DNA from: Armatimonadota bacterium
GTDB lineage: Bacteria > Sysuimicrobiota > Sysuimicrobiia > Sysuimicrobiales > VGFF01
Direction of reading: 5' to 3'
Assembly (NCBI GenBank): GCA_016868955.1
Contig: VGFF01000019.1
Span: 1 to 23,170 of the forward strand
DNA: 23,170 bases
In this document: piece after piece, positions 20,415 through 23,170 of the stretch
Position numbering within the stretch: the stretch's first letter is position 1
Layout of the letters: each line of letters starts with the position of its first letter
The notes under the pieces: generated by a model
Told to the model about the DNA's origin: nothing
Databases searched by the model: none
What the model saw: the letters and a program-made list of their open reading frames with translations, nothing else
Made by a program: the position numbers and the translations under genes

Positions 20415-21068
20415 ATGACCATGAACGCCGTTTCCACGCTGCGCCGCCATGCGAAGACACCGACCGCGGAGGCCGCGCCGCGATCCAAGGGGGAAGGAAT
20501 GACCCAAGCGAAGTCCCGACCGCTGCCGGTGCTCGTGCTCGTCGCCGCCGTGTTGGTGGTCGCGTCGCTCGCGTTCCCGTATTGGCAGCTGACGCTGTTC
20601 GCGCCGCAGTATCCTGGTGGCTTGCACGCGTCGGTGTACTTGACCCACGTCGGAGGAGACGCCGACGAGATCAGCGGGTTGAATCACTACATCGGCATGG
20701 CGTCGCTGACCGATGCGGCGCCGATCGAGCGCATGCTCGCTTTGCCGCTGGTCGCGGCCGTGCTGGCGTTGCTGATCGCCTCGATCTTCACGCCTCGATT
20801 CCGCCTGCTGCTGCGTTTGCCCGTGTTGTGCCTGCCGCTCGGTGTCATCGCTTCGCTGCTCTACTGGCTGTGGCGCTTCGGCCACACGATGGACCCGACC
20901 GCGCCGATTCGCATCCCCGCGTTCACGCCGACGATCCTCGGCAAGGGTGTCGTCATGCAATTCTCGACGTACGCGTCGCTCGGCATCGGTTTCTGGATCG
21001 CGCTCGTCGCGGCCGCGTTGGCCATCTACGATTGGTGGCGTTCGCGCCGCCGTCCGGTGGCTGCGTGA
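20415..21068 (+). CDS. NosB-like multispanning membrane protein
   Basis: 217 residues from ATG 20415 (GGAGG 6 bases upstream). Four to five hydrophobic helices: LPVLVLVAAVLVVASLAFPYW, LALPLVAAVLALLIASIF, LPVLCLPLGVIASLLYWLW and FSTYASLGIGFWIALVAAALAIYDW. Between the first two is an outward loop with GDADEISGLNHYIGM, a segment I recall from the small membrane protein encoded after nosZ in clade II clusters (NosB). Its exact function is unknown, though genetic work links NosB-type proteins to N2O reduction. ATG 20499 also has a good SD (AAGGGGGAAGG) and would remove a 28-residue hydrophilic leader, so the start is uncertain. Its stop overlaps the nosD start (GTGA). Confidence 0.72.
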   Translation: MTMNAVSTLRRHAKTPTAEAAPRSKGEGMTQAKSRPLPVLVLVAAVLVVASLAFPYWQLTLFAPQYPGGLHASVYLTHVGGDADEISGLNHYIGMASLTDAAPIERMLALPLVAAVLALLIASIFTPRFRLLLRLPVLCLPLGVIASLLYWLWRFGHTMDPTAPIRIPAFTPTILGKGVVMQFSTYASLGIGFWIALVAAALAIYDWWRSRRRPVAA

Positions 21069-22447
21069 TCCGAGCCAGGGCCCTCCTCGCGGCGATCGGC
21101 TTGGCGCTCGCGGCGACCGGGCCGCTGCCGGCGGCGGCAGCGCCGGCGCGGTCGCTGCAAGCGGAGATCGATGCCGCGCCCGCGGGCGCGGAGATCGTCG
21201 TGCAGGGCACCCACTTCGGCGGCGTCGTCATTCGGAAGCCGCTGCGGTTGACCGGCGGCGCCGGCGCCATGATCGACGCGCAAGGCAAGGGCACGATCAT
21301 CCGCATCGATTCGCCCAACGTGATCGTCCGCGGTTTCACGCTGCGAGCCTCCGGCGCCGAGTTGCACGACGAGGACTCCGGCGTCTTCGTCGGGGCGGCG
21401 AACGCCGTGCTCGAAGACCTCGTCCTCGACGACGTCCTGTTCGGGCTCAACCTCAAGAACGCGCACGGGACGATCGTTCGCCGCGTCTCGATGCGCGGCA
21501 AGGACCTCCCGATCAGCCGTCGCGGCGACTCGGTGCGCCTGTGGTACAGCGACCGCGTGACGTTGTCGACGCTGCGCGTGCGGCGCCTGCGCGACCTGCT
21601 TCTCTGGTTCTCCAAGCACTCGGTGGTCCACGACGTCGACGTCCGCGATTCCCGGTACGGCATCCACTTCATGCAGGCGGAAGATCTCCGCGTCATCGAC
21701 AGCCACTTCCAAGACAACACCGTCGGTGCCTACGTCATGTACAGCACGCGCGTTCTCATGGAGGGCAACCGGATTCTCCGCCATCGCCACGTGACCGGGA
21801 TCGGCCTCGCGCTCAAGGAGTCCGACGACGTCATCGTGCGCCGGAACCTGATCGCCGGGAACCACTGGGGCGTCTACGTGGACGGCACGCCCCACATGGA
21901 TGACGCCAAAGGCGAGATCGTCGGCAACGTGATCGCCGGCAACGACACCGCGTTCGTCATCCTCAGCAACGTATCTCGCAACGTCATCGCCGAGAACGTC
22001 GTCGACGGCAACGGCGAGCAGATTCGCATCGAGGGCGGCGGCCGCGAAGGCAACGTCTGGACGCACGGTCGGCGCGGGAACTACTGGAGCGACTATGCCG
22101 GGCTCGACGTCGGCGGCGATGGGGTAGGCGACACGCCGTACAAAGCGCGACAATGGTTCGAAGGACTGGAACAGCGGTTCCCGGCGTCGCGGATCCTGTG
22201 GGGGAGCTTGGCGGTCACCGCGGTCGACTTCGCGGCCCGCTTGATCCCGCTGTTCCCACCGCAGGTGCTCATGGAAGACGCGCGCCCGCTGACCGCGGCG
22301 GCAATTCCCGAGCGTTTCCGAGGCCCGGGCCTGTCGTGGCCGTTCGCGGGCGCGGCGTTCGCGTGCGGCCTGGCCGGCGCCGCGTTGTTCTGGGCGGCGG
22401 CCAGGCCGCGCCGGCGGTCCTCGCATCGAAAGGAGATCGACTCTTGA
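21065..22447 (+). CDS. nosD: NosD, periplasmic copper-site maturation protein
   Basis: 460 residues. Signal peptide (RALLAAIGLALAATGPLPAAAA) followed by a right-handed beta-helix (CASH/NosD repeats) with family landmarks VIVRGFTLRASG, RYGIHFMQAEDLRV, NTVGAYVMYS, VTGIGLALKESDDV, VSRNVIAENVVDGN and RRGNYWSDYAGLDVGGDGVGDTPY. A C-terminal hydrophobic segment (WPFAGAAFACGLAGAALFWAAA) probably anchors it in the membrane. NosD works with the NosFY ABC transporter to assemble the CuZ sulfide-bridged copper cluster of NosZ. GTG 21065 overlaps the preceding stop by 4 bases, and its own stop overlaps the nosF start, so the block is translationally coupled. Confidence 0.94.
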   Translation: MIRARALLAAIGLALAATGPLPAAAAPARSLQAEIDAAPAGAEIVVQGTHFGGVVIRKPLRLTGGAGAMIDAQGKGTIIRIDSPNVIVRGFTLRASGAELHDEDSGVFVGAANAVLEDLVLDDVLFGLNLKNAHGTIVRRVSMRGKDLPISRRGDSVRLWYSDRVTLSTLRVRRLRDLLLWFSKHSVVHDVDVRDSRYGIHFMQAEDLRVIDSHFQDNTVGAYVMYSTRVLMEGNRILRHRHVTGIGLALKESDDVIVRRNLIAGNHWGVYVDGTPHMDDAKGEIVGNVIAGNDTAFVILSNVSRNVIAENVVDGNGEQIRIEGGGREGNVWTHGRRGNYWSDYAGLDVGGDGVGDTPYKARQWFEGLEQRFPASRILWGSLAVTAVDFAARLIPLFPPQVLMEDARPLTAAAIPERFRGPGLSWPFAGAAFACGLAGAALFWAAARPRRRSSHRKEIDS

Positions 22448-23154
22448 TCGCAGCCGAACGGGTCCAGGTGCGGTACGGCGACGTGGAGGTGCTGCGCGGC
22501 GTCGATCTTGTCGTCGACAGCGGCGAGCGCGTGGCGTTGACCGGCGCGAACGGCACCGGCAAGTCGACGTTGCTGCGCAGCATCCTCGGGCTCGCCGACT
22601 ACCGCGGCGCGATCCGCGTCGCCGGCCACGACGTGCGCACGGACGGCGTCCGCGCCCGCGCCCACATCGGCTACGTGCCGCAGGTGCCGTCGTTCCCGGC
22701 GGCGCTGACGGCGGCGGAAGTCGTGACTTTGTACCAAGAGCTCCGCGGCGTGCGCGCCGACGCGCGTGAGGCGTTGCGCCGCGTCGGCTTGCAGGCGCAC
22801 GGCGGCAAGCCCGTTCGCTCGTTCTCCGGCGGCATGATCCGCCGGCTGGCGCTGGCGATCGCCCGCATCGGCGAACCGGCGGTGTGGCTGTTGGACGAGC
22901 CGACGAGCCACCTCGATCGCGAGGGCATTCGGCTCGTGCTCGACTGGCTGCGGGAAGCGCGCGCCGAGGGGCGCACGGTGCTGCTGACGACGCACCACCT
23001 CGACGGTCTCGAGGAGCTCGTCGATCGCACGGTTCACCTCGAGGAGGGGCTCGTCGCGTTCGACAGCTCCGCGATCGCGGCCGCGCCCGCGACGGGGCCG
23101 GCGGCGACGCCGGCCCCGCGGCTGTCGCCGGCCTGGGCCGAGGTGCCGCGATGA
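22444..23154 (+). CDS. nosF: NosF, ABC transporter ATPase for NosZ maturation
   Basis: 236 residues. Walker A GANGTGKST (34-42), Q-loop YVPQ, signature SFSGGMIRR (127-134), Walker B VWLLDEPTSHLD and H-loop TTHHLD are all intact. It pairs with NosY to drive NosD-dependent assembly of the CuZ centre. TTG 22444 overlaps the nosD stop (TTGA) and has AAAGGAG 8 bases upstream. The tail after residue 205 is Ala/Pro-rich and of low complexity. The TGA at 23152-23154 overlaps the next ATG. Confidence 0.92.
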   Translation: MIAAERVQVRYGDVEVLRGVDLVVDSGERVALTGANGTGKSTLLRSILGLADYRGAIRVAGHDVRTDGVRARAHIGYVPQVPSFPAALTAAEVVTLYQELRGVRADAREALRRVGLQAHGGKPVRSFSGGMIRRLALAIARIGEPAVWLLDEPTSHLDREGIRLVLDWLREARAEGRTVLLTTHHLDGLEELVDRTVHLEEGLVAFDSSAIAAAPATGPAATPAPRLSPAWAEVPR

Positions 23155-23170
23155 ACGCCGTCCTCGTGTT
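23151..23170 (+). CDS. Start of probable nosY (ABC permease), cut by window end
   Basis: ATG 23151 overlaps the nosF stop (ATGA) and opens a frame reading MNAVLV to the window edge. Position directly after nosF and the coupled overlap suggest the NosY membrane permease. Only six codons are visible, so this rests on gene order. Confidence 0.55.

Noticed and set aside
18373..20460. A 695-codon open frame on the minus strand opposite nosZ
   Set aside because: It mirrors nosZ codons, has no recognisable domain, and nosZ is unmistakable on the plus strand.

Overview
This is about 23 kb of high-GC bacterial chromosome. Genes are tightly packed, with many 4-base or stop-to-stop overlaps and frequent GTG/TTG starts with good Shine-Dalgarno (SD) sequences. 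I cannot name the phylum from the sequence. A Sec-type (clade II) nitrous oxide reductase, a membrane cupredoxin and AcnA suggest an uncultured, respiring, facultatively denitrifying or N2O-reducing soil, sediment or groundwater bacterium.

Layout. (1) 1-3341: a plus-strand catabolic operon with an allantoinase-like amidohydrolase (5' end outside the window), an allantoate amidohydrolase / N-carbamoyl-amino-acid hydrolase and an M24 metallopeptidase. It looks like ureide or hydantoin nitrogen scavenging. (2) 3373-12701: a mosaic in which intact genes (SbmA/YddA-like ABC exporter, polysaccharide deacetylase, and the Fe-S set DUF971-Mrp-NFU) alternate with broken ones. The broken ones are a frameshifted AAA/DUF4143 ATPase; an antiporter start joined out of frame to the end of an MgtA-type Mg2+ ATPase; a universal stress protein and a bactofilin-like membrane protein that have both lost their N-termini at a shared junction; a DASS transporter start joined in frame to the end of a YfiT/DinB-like protein that also carries a TAG; and an OsmC gene with an in-frame TGA. 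(3) 12705-17195: aconitase AcnA, two CBS-domain proteins and an alanine-rich helical protein. (4) 17386-23170: a nitrous oxide respiration locus with cupredoxin, Rrf2-type Fe-S regulator, NosZ, a NosB-like membrane protein, NosD, NosF and the first codons of a probable NosY, mostly joined by overlaps.

Working together: the cupredoxin is a plausible electron donor to NosZ. NosD, NosF and NosY form the maturation ABC system for the copper centre. The Rrf2 protein, encoded just upstream of and overlapping nosZ, is the likely NO/O2/Fe-S sensor and probably acts through the 23-bp dyad in front of it. Mrp, NFU and DUF971 supply Fe-S clusters, which aconitase needs.

No tRNA, rRNA, CRISPR array, insertion sequence or integrase was seen. 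No gap without a gene or gene remnant exceeds 300 bases; the longest are about 150-190 bases. The most unusual aspect of the window is the run of gene chimeras and interruptions between 3.4 and 12.7 kb. Either these are real deletions at short repeats or they are assembly errors, and reads would decide.
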